In this document: positions 1 through 7,163 of the stretch, piece by piece
Numbering within the stretch: position 1 is the stretch's first letter
Layout of the letters: the number at the start of each line of letters is the position of its first letter
Source of the DNA: Flavobacteriales bacterium
GTDB lineage: Bacteria > Bacteroidota > Bacteroidia > Flavobacteriales_D > CANHHI01
DNA length: 13,057 nt
Assembly (NCBI GenBank): GCA_947460225.1
Contig: CANHHI010000033.1
Location: 1 to 13,057 of the forward strand
Direction: 5' to 3'
Notes under the pieces: generated by a model
Seen by the model: only the letters and a program-made list of their open reading frames with translations
Databases searched by the model: none
Told to the model about the DNA's origin: nothing
Position numbers and translations under genes: made by a program

Positions 1-50
1 AAAACGTTGGCTTTCTTACGGGCGAAAATATTGAAGAAATAGCTAAATAA
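1..50 (+). CDS. C-terminal end of an unidentified gene (partial)
   Basis: An open frame enters from the left edge (first full codon at position 3) and ends with TAA at 48-50. It reads NVGFLTGENIEEIAK, 15 residues. The next start codon lies 3 bases after this stop, the tight spacing expected of co-transcribed genes, so this is probably the last part of a gene in the same operon as the persulfide dioxygenase. The fragment is too short to assign a family. Neighbours of such enzymes are often other sulfur-handling proteins, but nothing in these residues shows that. Confidence 0.45.
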   Translation, partial: NVGFLTGENIEEIAK

Positions 51-53
51 AAC

Positions 54-1451
54 ATGAAAATACAGCAAATCTACACCAAATGTTTGGCACAAGGTGCTTA
101 TTACATTAGCTCCGAAGGGGAAGTTGCCATTATAGACCCTTTGCGAGAAGTAGGCGACTACCTAGACATGGCAAAACAAGAAGGCGCAAACATCAAATAC
201 GTGTTTGAAACGCATTTTCATGCGGATTTTGTATCTGGACACCTAGATTTGGCACAAAAAACAGGGGCGCAAATTGTTTATGGGCAAACTGCCGAGCCAA
301 ATTTTCCCGCACACATTGCCAAAGATGGCGAAAAATTTCGCATTGGCAAATTGCAATTGCAAGCCATACACACACCCGGGCATACGATGGAAAGCACCTG
401 TTATTTGCTCTATGATGAACAGCAAAAGCCCATCGCTATTTTTACAGGCGACACGCTATTTTTGGGCGATGTAGGCAGACCCGATTTGGCGCAAAAAGCA
501 GCGCATCTGAGTCAAGAGGACTTGGCAGGTATCTTATACGATAGCTTGTATAAGAAAATATTGCCTTTACCCGATGATATTGTGGTGTATCCAGCCCATG
601 GCGCAGGCAGTGCTTGCGGTAAAAACATGATAGATGCCACACAGGATACCTTAGGCAATCAAAAAAAGACCAATTACGCCCTCAATCAACCCAATAAACA
701 GGCTTTTGTGCAAGCCGTAACAGAAGGTTTGACGGCTCCACCAGCTTATTTTTCGCTGAATGTTGCCCTCAATAAACAAGGCAGTCAAAGCGTTGATGCA
801 GTGCTTGCCCAATCTGCCAAAGCCCTTTCGGCGCAAGAGTTTGAAAACATATTGCAAAGCCAAAAAGCAACCGTGCTTGATGTGCGCCATGCAGATACTT
901 TTTGCAAAGGCTTTATTCCAGAGGCGATAAATATTGGCTTAGCTGGGGACTTTGCCCCTTGGGTAGGAACTATTTTGCAAGATGTGCAAACGCCTTTGCT
1001 TTTGGTGGCGGAAGAAAACCAAGTGGAAGAAGCTATTATACGACTTAGCCGTGTGGGTTTTGACTATGTTTTGGGTTATTTAGCAGGTGGCGTAGCAGCT
1101 TGGCAAAAGGCTGGAAAACCTTTGTCTAGTATCAAGCGTATAAGTGCAGAAGATTTTGCGGGGCAAAAAACGGATACCGCTATTTTAGATGTGCGCAAAC
1201 AAGGCGAATACGAAAAACAACACCTCCAACATGCTAAGCACTTGCCTTTGGCGGATATTCATGCTTGGAGCAAAAATTTAGACAAAATAAAACCTTATAC
1301 CCTGCATTGCCAAGGCGGTTACAGAAGCATGATAGCCACCAGTTTTTTGCACAAGCAAGGTTTTCAAAACTTGCAGGAAATAGCGGGTGGTTTTGCCAGT
1401 CTTGCCAAAACAAATTTGCCTTTGTCCAAGGCAAATAGTTGTGCTTTGTAA
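54..1451 (+). CDS. CstB-like persulfide dioxygenase with pseudo-rhodanese and rhodanese domains
   Basis: This 465-residue cytoplasmic protein has three domains. Residues 1 to about 240 form a metallo-beta-lactamase fold of the ETHE1/persulfide dioxygenase type. It carries the HxHxD motif (H54, H56, D58) with H63, TPGH at H110, TGDTLF with D133, and YPAHG with H182. The non-heme iron of this family is held by two His and one Asp, here probably from the first motif, H110 and D133. Residues about 260-355 look like a rhodanese fold whose active loop (around 315-323, LLLVAEENQ) lacks the catalytic Cys. Residues about 362-455 form a second rhodanese with an intact loop CQGGYRS, Cys419. The order PDO, inactive rhodanese, active rhodanese matches staphylococcal CstB, which oxidises low-molecular-weight persulfides and yields thiosulfate. 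The start is 3 bases after the preceding stop. The stop abuts the convergent gene with no spacer. Function is inferred from domain architecture; the family call is firm. Confidence 0.9.
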   Translation: MKIQQIYTKCLAQGAYYISSEGEVAIIDPLREVGDYLDMAKQEGANIKYVFETHFHADFVSGHLDLAQKTGAQIVYGQTAEPNFPAHIAKDGEKFRIGKLQLQAIHTPGHTMESTCYLLYDEQQKPIAIFTGDTLFLGDVGRPDLAQKAAHLSQEDLAGILYDSLYKKILPLPDDIVVYPAHGAGSACGKNMIDATQDTLGNQKKTNYALNQPNKQAFVQAVTEGLTAPPAYFSLNVALNKQGSQSVDAVLAQSAKALSAQEFENILQSQKATVLDVRHADTFCKGFIPEAINIGLAGDFAPWVGTILQDVQTPLLLVAEENQVEEAIIRLSRVGFDYVLGYLAGGVAAWQKAGKPLSSIKRISAEDFAGQKTDTAILDVRKQGEYEKQHLQHAKHLPLADIHAWSKNLDKIKPYTLHCQGGYRSMIATSFLHKQGFQNLQEIAGGFASLAKTNLPLSKANSCAL

Positions 1452-1817
1452 TTAAACGGTTGTCCAATCATCTAGGTCTCGGCGTTCCTTTTTTGTGGGA
1501 CGCCCGCTACCTTTTTCACGGTACGGTGTATAATTTAAGCGCATCATGTTTTTTTTGTCTAATTCTTCTTGTGGGGTTTGATTTTCCAAAAACTGAACCA
1601 CCAGTGGCGCACCCATGCGACTTTCTGGGATAGCCTTCACCCCAAAAAGGTATTTTATGCCCTCTTTGTCCACCTGAATGGTTTCGCCAATTTTTACCTC
1701 CCGAGAGGCTTTCACGGAATTGCCCTGTATTTTAACTTGGTTATGTTCGCAGGCTTTGGTAGCCAAAGAGCGGGTTTTGTACAAGCGGACACACCACAAA
1801 AATTTATCTATGCGCAT
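1452..1817 (-). CDS. hslR: Hsp15-like S4-domain RNA-binding protein
   Basis: This is a small basic protein of 121 residues. Residues 1 to about 50 form an S4 RNA-binding domain (MRIDKFLWCVRLYKTRSLA, then a KIQGNSVKASREVKIGE stretch). The C-terminal part carries GRPTKKERRDLDD, which closely resembles the RPDKKERRDL tail of E. coli Hsp15 (HslR). Hsp15 binds stalled 50S subunits carrying peptidyl-tRNA after heat stress and helps recycle them. A ribosome-rescue role here follows from family membership, not from the sequence alone. The length fits the family (E. coli Hsp15 is 133 residues). It is the last gene of the minus-strand run, starting 7 bases after the DUF2157 gene stop. The stop at 1452-1454 directly adjoins the opposing gene's stop. 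Confidence 0.85.
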   Translation of the reverse strand: MRIDKFLWCVRLYKTRSLATKACEHNQVKIQGNSVKASREVKIGETIQVDKEGIKYLFGVKAIPESRMGAPLVVQFLENQTPQEELDKKNMMRLNYTPYREKGSGRPTKKERRDLDDWTTV

Positions 1818-1824
1818 TCTGCTA

Positions 1825-3102
1825 CTATTTATCTTTCACTTGTTTGTAAATCCATAAAAATAAGCCACCCAATACTATAAAAATCAAGCCATTTATAAGT
1901 GCGTTTGTTTGCCAAGTGGAGAGCCTTTCCCAAATTGCGATGACGAGCAAAATTAAGCCTAAATTGATGTACAAGTTTGTTTTATTTTTTAAACCTAGGT
2001 AAATATAAAACCAAGAAAAATTCAGTATTACAAGACTCCAAATGATTTGATAGACTGCTAAATTTCCTTGAAAAAAAGCGTGGTGTAATTTTAAAACCAA
2101 TAGCAGGAGTGGTAAATAGAGTATATGCCATTTTTCTTTCCAAGCGTAATAGGGCAAGATAAATACGCCTGCGCCACTGACTAAAAAATAAAATGATTTG
2201 TCTATGTAGCGCATTTGGTCTATGGCTATTGAAAAGTCATTAGGTTTTTTAAATAGCACATGCACTGCTACGTATAGCCATGTCATAAACCAAAACAAAG
2301 CCATGAAAGCCATGTAATTGCTTTGCCATTTTTTTGTGCCAATATAAATCATGCCCAATAAAAAACCTCCCCATAGCAAATGTAAGGCACTGCTGGTGTT
2401 TATGCAAAACAAAATCACCAAACACAAGGACAGTGTGCTGTGGGTAAAAATTTCTAAAAAATAGGCGTAAGAATGGTTTTGATTTTTTAGCCTTGTATGG
2501 AGGGTGAAAACTGATATAAGCATACCTAGTGCAAACCAAACGCCTATGGTTTCATATAGATGGCTACTTTGGAAATGCGAGGTGGCAAGCACGCCAAAAA
2601 CCAAAAAAGCCCAAAAGGATCTAAAATAATACGCTAGACCCAAAGCGTAAAAAGCCATAGCAATATAGATATCAGCAAAAAATTGACGCACAAATTTTTG
2701 ACTGTATTCATATAGATTTTGATAATATACATTGTACGCTATTATGTTATTATAGAGAGATACCGAAAAAAAACCGCCAAGGCTTGCTATACCCGCCACT
2801 ACCTCACGCCATAAGGCACTATGTTTTTCTTTCAGAACGGCAAAAATGATCATGCCCAGTCCGAGTGTAAAGGGAACGCAAGCAAGCACCATTTTGTACT
2901 TTCTGCCTAGCTCAAGCCAATCATAAAAAAATAAAAATCCTATGCCAATAGCAAAAAGGGAAAAAGCCAGCACGTGCAGGATGTTTTTTTGCAACTGCAC
3001 CTGATTTTCTTGCTCAATCTGCGTTTGGTAGCTGGCAATTTTTTCGGCAGTTTCTGTGTCAATAATGCCTAGGTTTTTCCAGTTTTCAATGTATTTGTTC
3101 AT
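1825..3102 (-). CDS. DUF2157 family multi-pass membrane protein
   Basis: This 425-residue protein has a soluble N-terminus of about 40 residues (MNKYIENWKNLGIIDTETAE and a Gln-rich stretch) followed by roughly a dozen hydrophobic segments to the C-terminus. The first segments lie near 41-60 and 71-90. A short helical opening with a 'linker, Leu, Gly-Ile-Ile, acidic, Ala-Glu-Lys-Ile' pattern before a long membrane region is typical of DUF2157, an integral membrane family without an established biochemical function. No catalytic or ligand-binding motif is visible. The start is 2 bases after the stop of the upstream TauE-like gene, and the next gene follows after 7 bases, so all are probably co-transcribed. 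The family call rests on the N-terminal pattern and topology. Any role is unknown. Confidence 0.75.
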   Translation of the reverse strand: MNKYIENWKNLGIIDTETAEKIASYQTQIEQENQVQLQKNILHVLAFSLFAIGIGFLFFYDWLELGRKYKMVLACVPFTLGLGMIIFAVLKEKHSALWREVVAGIASLGGFFSVSLYNNIIAYNVYYQNLYEYSQKFVRQFFADIYIAMAFYALGLAYYFRSFWAFLVFGVLATSHFQSSHLYETIGVWFALGMLISVFTLHTRLKNQNHSYAYFLEIFTHSTLSLCLVILFCINTSSALHLLWGGFLLGMIYIGTKKWQSNYMAFMALFWFMTWLYVAVHVLFKKPNDFSIAIDQMRYIDKSFYFLVSGAGVFILPYYAWKEKWHILYLPLLLLVLKLHHAFFQGNLAVYQIIWSLVILNFSWFYIYLGLKNKTNLYINLGLILLVIAIWERLSTWQTNALINGLIFIVLGGLFLWIYKQVKDK

Positions 3103-3104
3103 GG

Positions 3105-3485
3105 CTAGTCTTTTTTGCGCAAATCAAAAAGTAGTGTTTTTAATGCAATGGCAATCAAAACCATGGCAAAAGTTCTTTTTATTTGGACTTCATCTAGGTT
3201 GAGCGATATTTTAGCCCCTGCAAAACTGCCCAGCACAAAAGCCCCTGCCAAAATCATGGCAAATTTTATGTTCACTGCGCCTTTGTCGTGGTATTTTTTG
3301 GTTGCCCATAAGCCAATAGGCAAAAGCATCAAAGCCAGTGAAGTGCCTTGTGCCTCGTGTTGGTTCATACCCATAAAAAACACCAAAGAGGGTACAATAA
3401 CCGTGCCACCACCCACGCCTAAAAGTCCGCTGAGTATGCCTGCGCAAATGCCGATGGCAAGTAAAATTAAGATTTCATTTATCAT
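3105..3485 (-). CDS. Half-size TauE/SafE (TSUP) membrane protein B
   Basis: I place the start at the ATG at 3485 (MINEILILLAIG), giving 126 residues. It overlaps the upstream stop as ATGA, the usual sign of translational coupling. A longer in-frame start at 3656 would run through the neighbouring gene and add a non-membrane-like leader. The protein shows the TauE/SafE half-repeat: GILSGLLGVGGG near residues 15-26, then QHEAQGTSLA, and a GSFAGAKISL motif near residue 88, with about four hydrophobic stretches. Full TSUP proteins are about 250 residues and contain two such halves; this one has a single half. By eye it shares about 63 of 108 aligned residues with the gene just upstream. The family exports or imports sulfite, sulfoacetate, thiosulfate and similar organic or inorganic anions. 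A substrate cannot be read from the sequence. The C-terminus ends in a basic DLRKKD tail. Confidence 0.85.
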   Translation of the reverse strand: MINEILILLAIGICAGILSGLLGVGGGTVIVPSLVFFMGMNQHEAQGTSLALMLLPIGLWATKKYHDKGAVNIKFAMILAGAFVLGSFAGAKISLNLDEVQIKRTFAMVLIAIALKTLLFDLRKKD

Positions 3486-3838
3486 AATAACATTTTTAGG
3501 GCGATTAAAATTAAAAAGAATGCAAAAACTTTTTTGAGCTGTTTTTGTGGCAGGCGCAAAGACAGCTTTGCCCCGATAAACCCACCCAAGACAAAGCCAA
3601 GGGCAATCATTAAGCCATAGGTCCAATTTACGGCACCAGCTTGATAATATGCCCATACTGCCAAAATGCCAATAGGAGGGAGCATCATCGCAAGGGAAGT
3701 GCCTTGTGCTTCGTGTTGGGTCATGCCGAGCATATAGACTAGCATCGGCACCACAATAATACCTCCGCCCAAGCCAAAGAGCCCACTGAGTAAACCAGCT
3801 GCAATGCCTGTTAGCACAACTAGATAATTTTTATTCAT
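3482..3838 (-). CDS. Half-size TauE/SafE (TSUP) membrane protein A
   Basis: This 118-residue membrane protein is made of one TSUP half-repeat. GLLSGLFGLGGG lies near residues 15-26, MTQHEAQGTSLA follows, then GFVLGGFIGAKLSL near 81-94, and a final hydrophobic helix ends in LIALKMLL. The ATG at 3838 lies inside the end of the M1 peptidase gene (8-base overlap), and its TGA overlaps the start of the second half-size gene as ATGA. The strong similarity to that gene marks a tandem duplication. Because a working TSUP unit normally has two halves, the likely assembly is a homodimer or an A-B heterodimer. The coupled start favours balanced synthesis and hence a heterodimer, but this is inference. 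Anion transport, possibly of sulfite or thiosulfate, is suggested by the family only. Confidence 0.85.
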   Translation of the reverse strand: MNKNYLVVLTGIAAGLLSGLFGLGGGIIVVPMLVYMLGMTQHEAQGTSLAMMLPPIGILAVWAYYQAGAVNWTYGLMIALGFVLGGFIGAKLSLRLPQKQLKKVFAFFLILIALKMLL

Positions 3839-5882
3839 GGTCTGCGAGATTAAAATAGCCTATATTTGTTTTGAGTTTGATGCTTTCTATTTGCTTGCTT
3901 TTTAAAGGCAAGATAATATCTAATTTATCTTGTTCGTTTTCTTGTGTTGGAATAGGGTAGAGTATAGTACTCGTTTTTTTGGCTATTTTTTGCACAATTT
4001 CCACATACACGCCCTCCCAAGCTCCTTTGGTTTTGTGGAGTTGTATTTGAGCCAGTTTTCCATTTAGATTGCTGGATAATGTAATATGGTTTAAAAACAA
4101 TTGGTTGTTTGTTTTGTCAAAATCCAAAAGTCTATCGCTGGCATCTATGGATATGGCAATAATATCCGAAAGAGGCGTGTCTATTTCTAGTTTGTATAAC
4201 GGATTTGTCCAAAACCAAGGTTTTTGCGTTTGTATTTTTACAGCATCATCGTCTTGTGTTTTTGCGCCACGCATCACATCTAGGGGAATGTTATAAAATT
4301 GATACATGCTATCCGCTTGAAAGACTTGCAGGTCTATGGGCATAACAAAATTGCCTTTTCTACTGAGATAGATTTGGGTTTTGTTATTTTGATTTCTTAG
4401 GCTATCTATGGCATAATCTGTTTTTTTCAAGGTGCCAATGTATTGCTCAAAATACCAATCCAATTGCATATTGGAAACCTGCTCCATAATTTTTCTAAAA
4501 TCCCTTGGCGTGGGGTGCTTAAATTTCCAGGTGTTGTAATAGGCAAGCATGCCTTTTTCAAAATTTTCTTTGCCTATGATATAACTCAATTGCGACAAAA
4601 ATACACTGCCTCTGCTGTATGCAGACACGGAATAGCCCACGTTGGTATCAAAAAAATCCGCATGCGTGGTCAAGGGTTCGGCAAGATTTTTGGTAAATAA
4701 TGTAATCACACCATCATAACTCCTTGCATTGGGCAAATGTTCTTTGGTTTGCAACACTTCGTTGAGTATGACGTCTTCGGCGTAAGAGGTAAAGCCCTCA
4801 TCCATCCAAGCATATAGGCTTTCGTTGGTGGCGAGCATGCCCTGAAACCAACTGTGCATAAATTCATGGGTGGCGGTATGAATGGTTGAATTAAAGTTTT
4901 TATTACCGAGCATCAAGGTACACATGGGGTATTCCATGCCTCCGTCTCCACCTTGAATAAAACTGTATTCTGCATAAGGGTATTTGCCAAATTTTTGTTC
5001 GGCTAGGGCGAAAATCTGAGGCATTTTTTCTTTGAATGCGTCCCAAACTTCTGCATTTTGTGCCATTCTGTGATACACAAAATTTATTTTCACCCCGTTT
5101 GTGAGTATTATGCTTTCCTTGGTGTAATTGGTGTCGGCTGCCCAAGCAAAATCGTGTACTTTGTCCGCTTTGAAATGCCAAGTGGTTTTGTCTGGGTATT
5201 TGTCTTGCGTACCCGTTTGCAAAATACCAGTGCCTGCCAAAATATACTTTTTATCGATGTGAATGCGCACGTCAAAACTGCCCCAAACGCCGTGAAACTC
5301 CCTGCCAATGTATGGCGTTGCGTGCCAGCCGTCTATATCGTATTCGCTGATTTTGGGATACCACTGCGTCATGGAATAGGCAATGCCCTCGGGACTATTG
5401 CGCCCAGTTCTTCTGATTTGCAGGGGAATTTGGCTTTCAAAATTCAGGCTGAATTTTACTTTTCCTCCTGGCTTGATGGGTTTTTTGAGCTTTGCCTCTA
5501 AAATAGTGCCCGTAATGGTATAATCTAGGCTATCTGCATCGGCGTATAAATTTTTAATGCGTTGATAACCGATTTCGTTTGGTTTTAAAAGCGAAATTCT
5601 TTTGCCCACTCTGCGGTCGGGGTCGCTGATATTTTGCGAGCGCATATCCATTTCGCTACCAGGCTGAAAAGCATTGTAATACAAATGGTAATACACTTTG
5701 TTTAAGGTGTCAGGCGAATTATTGGTATAAAAAATTTCCTGCTTACCCAGCATAGTATTGGTCTGTACATCTACTTGCACGTCCATTTGGTAGCGTGCTT
5801 CTTGTTGCCAGTAGCCTTTTTGGGCGTATAAATGGCTAGATGCCAACAACAAAAAAGCGCAATAATTTTTTTTAAGTTTCAT
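3831..5882 (-). CDS. Secreted M1 family (gluzincin) zinc metallopeptidase
   Basis: This 683-residue protein begins with a signal peptide: basic MKLKK, a hydrophobic core, and a likely cut after ...SHLYA at about residue 20. I see no lipobox. The mature N-terminal part (about 25-250) fits the beta-rich M1 domain. The catalytic domain follows: GGDGGMEYP at 311-319 corresponds to the exopeptidase GAMEN-type loop. HEFMH (H339, E340, H343) plus E362 in WMDEGF forms the zinc site, and Y422 in AYSRG is the probable transition-state Tyr. Family members are mostly aminopeptidases that cleave N-terminal residues from peptides. Here the enzyme would act in the periplasm or outside the cell. No C-terminal type IX secretion domain is evident. 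It is the first gene of the minus-strand run, starting only 23 bases from the divergent HsdR-N-like gene. No clear promoter was found for this direction. Substrate is unknown. Confidence 0.92.
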   Translation of the reverse strand: MKLKKNYCAFLLLASSHLYAQKGYWQQEARYQMDVQVDVQTNTMLGKQEIFYTNNSPDTLNKVYYHLYYNAFQPGSEMDMRSQNISDPDRRVGKRISLLKPNEIGYQRIKNLYADADSLDYTITGTILEAKLKKPIKPGGKVKFSLNFESQIPLQIRRTGRNSPEGIAYSMTQWYPKISEYDIDGWHATPYIGREFHGVWGSFDVRIHIDKKYILAGTGILQTGTQDKYPDKTTWHFKADKVHDFAWAADTNYTKESIILTNGVKINFVYHRMAQNAEVWDAFKEKMPQIFALAEQKFGKYPYAEYSFIQGGDGGMEYPMCTLMLGNKNFNSTIHTATHEFMHSWFQGMLATNESLYAWMDEGFTSYAEDVILNEVLQTKEHLPNARSYDGVITLFTKNLAEPLTTHADFFDTNVGYSVSAYSRGSVFLSQLSYIIGKENFEKGMLAYYNTWKFKHPTPRDFRKIMEQVSNMQLDWYFEQYIGTLKKTDYAIDSLRNQNNKTQIYLSRKGNFVMPIDLQVFQADSMYQFYNIPLDVMRGAKTQDDDAVKIQTQKPWFWTNPLYKLEIDTPLSDIIAISIDASDRLLDFDKTNNQLFLNHITLSSNLNGKLAQIQLHKTKGAWEGVYVEIVQKIAKKTSTILYPIPTQENEQDKLDIILPLKSKQIESIKLKTNIGYFNLADHE

Positions 5883-5889
5883 TTTTTTA

Positions 5890-5897
5890 TAACTTTG
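5890..5897 (+). promoter_or_regulatory. Bacteroidota-type promoter -7 element TAACTTTG
   Basis: TAACTTTG matches the Bacteroidota sigma-ABfr -7 consensus TAnnTTTG exactly. It lies 8 bases before the ATG at 5906, in the 23-base gap between divergent genes. Transcription would start within a few bases of that ATG, giving a leaderless or nearly leaderless mRNA for the polysaccharide operon. I could not find a convincing -33 TTG partner; the upstream bases are a T-rich run overlapping the start of the peptidase gene. Confidence 0.6.
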
Positions 5898-5905
5898 CTA
5901 ATAAG

Positions 5906-6379
5906 ATGGTGCCGATTGCTCGTTTTCCGAGGCTAAATTTACCAAAAATTTCTGATATTCAAATTTTTCAAGCAGAAAAAAAAACTTGGATATGGGACGA
6001 TTTTCGTAAAAAGCGTGTGGTGCTTACTCCTGAGGAGTGGGTTAGGCAACATGTGGCGCATTTTTTGATTCAAGAAAAAAAATATCCAAAAGGCAGGCTT
6101 ATTTTTGAAAGGCAAATTAAATTGGGCAAAATTTTGTTTCGGGTGGATTTGCTATTTTTAGACGAACATTTAAAACCCGCTTTGCTGGTGGAGTGCAAAG
6201 CGCCTCATATTGCCATTGAACAAAAAGTATTTGACCAATTGGCAAATTACGACATGGTTTTGACGGCACCTTTGCTGCTTATCACCAATGGCATACAACA
6301 TTTTTGCTTTAAAAAATCAGTAGCAGATAAAAAATACCTATTTTTGCAGGAAATTCCAGATTATACCGATAAAATATGA
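5906..6379 (+). CDS. Orphan HsdR N-terminal-domain protein (PD-(D/E)XK nuclease fold)
   Basis: This 157-residue protein resembles the N-terminal nuclease domain of type I restriction HsdR subunits, standing alone. A PD-(D/E)XK core is visible: E68 in FERQIKLG, D81 in FRVDLLF, and E96-C-K98 in LLVECKAP, followed by Q111 and Y115 in DQLANY, which fit the QxxxY motif of HsdR nucleases. No helicase, specificity or methylase gene is in the window, so it is not part of a visible restriction system. Solo proteins of this kind and size are widespread in Bacteroidota, and their function is not settled to my knowledge. The gene directly follows a strong promoter match, and its TGA overlaps the permease start (ATGA at 6376-6379), so it is coupled to the exporter. 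A run of nine A at 5976-5984 lies early in the gene. Nuclease activity is plausible but unproven. Confidence 0.85.
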   Translation: MVPIARFPRLNLPKISDIQIFQAEKKTWIWDDFRKKRVVLTPEEWVRQHVAHFLIQEKKYPKGRLIFERQIKLGKILFRVDLLFLDEHLKPALLVECKAPHIAIEQKVFDQLANYDMVLTAPLLLITNGIQHFCFKKSVADKKYLFLQEIPDYTDKI

Positions 6380-7134
6380 AGTACAACACGTGGCAGACGA
6401 TATGGCTTTTGAGTAAAGTGGATTACAAATTGCGCTATTATGAAAACAAACTCGGCATTTTGTGGGCTTTGTTTAAGCCACTTTCGGAGATTGCTATCTA
6501 TTACATAGCTTTTAAGTTTATTTTGCACAACAATGATTCCGATTTTTTAATTAAACTCTTTTTGGGGCAATTGATGTGGAATATGTTTGGCGAGAGTACG
6601 GGGGGCATGGTTTATACCTTGGCAACTAAAAAATACCTTTACGAGTATGCGAGTTTGAACAAAATGCACATTTACTATTCGCAGATGCTGACGGTTTTGC
6701 GTGGTTTTGCGTTTAATTTTTCGGTGTTTTTATTTGTGATGCTTTTGCTGGGTTATCCACTGCACTGGACTGTGCTTTGGACGCCTTTGTTGCTCTTGCT
6801 TGATATTTTTATGTTTTTAGGCTTGGCACTTATTTTGTCTAATTTATATTTGCTTTTGCGGGATATTCAGCAAATTTGGGCGATTGTTTCTTTTGCTTTG
6901 TACTGGATTTCCCCAGTGATTTTTAAGGCAGATTTATATTTGGAAAATTTCCCTTCTATTGTGTATCTAAATCCGATGTTTGGCGTTTTGGAAAATATGC
7001 GCAAAGTGCTGATTTATGGTCAAAATCCAGAAATAACTTGGGTGTTGGCAAATGTTGTGCATACGTTTATTTTCTTTGCCATTGGCTATTATATGCTCCG
7101 CACTTTGGGCAGGCGAGCCAGTGAATTGTTATAA
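6376..7134 (+). CDS. wzm: ABC-2 type polysaccharide export permease (Wzm-like)
   Basis: This 252-residue inner-membrane protein has about six hydrophobic segments. The N-terminal YYENKLGILWALFKPLSEIA matches the 'Y..S.LG.lW.i..P' signature of Wzm/TagG/KpsM permeases. The segment LLLRDIQQIW, then FALYWISPVIF, and finally IVYLNPMFGVLENMR are further family hallmarks (residues about 160-210). The protein would form a dimer with the ATPase encoded next and move a lipid-linked glycan from the cytoplasmic to the periplasmic face. It starts on the ATGA overlapping the preceding gene, and the ATPase gene starts 29 bases after its stop. Glycosyltransferases downstream support a role in O-antigen, capsule or other surface glycan export. 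The exact glycan is unknown. Confidence 0.9.
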   Translation: MKYNTWQTIWLLSKVDYKLRYYENKLGILWALFKPLSEIAIYYIAFKFILHNNDSDFLIKLFLGQLMWNMFGESTGGMVYTLATKKYLYEYASLNKMHIYYSQMLTVLRGFAFNFSVFLFVMLLLGYPLHWTVLWTPLLLLLDIFMFLGLALILSNLYLLLRDIQQIWAIVSFALYWISPVIFKADLYLENFPSIVYLNPMFGVLENMRKVLIYGQNPEITWVLANVVHTFIFFAIGYYMLRTLGRRASELL

Positions 7135-7163
7135 ATTGTTCAGTTTAATGTATAAAAGCAAGT

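Noticed and set aside
1439..1880. Plus-strand open frames opposite the S4 and DUF2157 genes
   Set aside because: They are antisense shadows of genes with recognisable families and show no family features of their own.
3105..3656. Longer version of TauE-like protein B starting at 3656
   Set aside because: The extra 57 residues are polar, unlike a membrane protein start, and run through the coding region of protein A in another frame. The ATG at 3485 overlaps the upstream stop as ATGA and aligns with the start of protein A.
3105..3838. One full-length TauE gene broken by a frameshift
   Set aside because: The two products align with each other from end to end, including the N-terminal glycine motif, instead of matching different halves of a full protein. 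Both have sound starts and stops.
5906..6379. Type I restriction-modification system
   Set aside because: Only the HsdR N-terminal nuclease domain is present. No helicase part, HsdM or HsdS is seen in the window.
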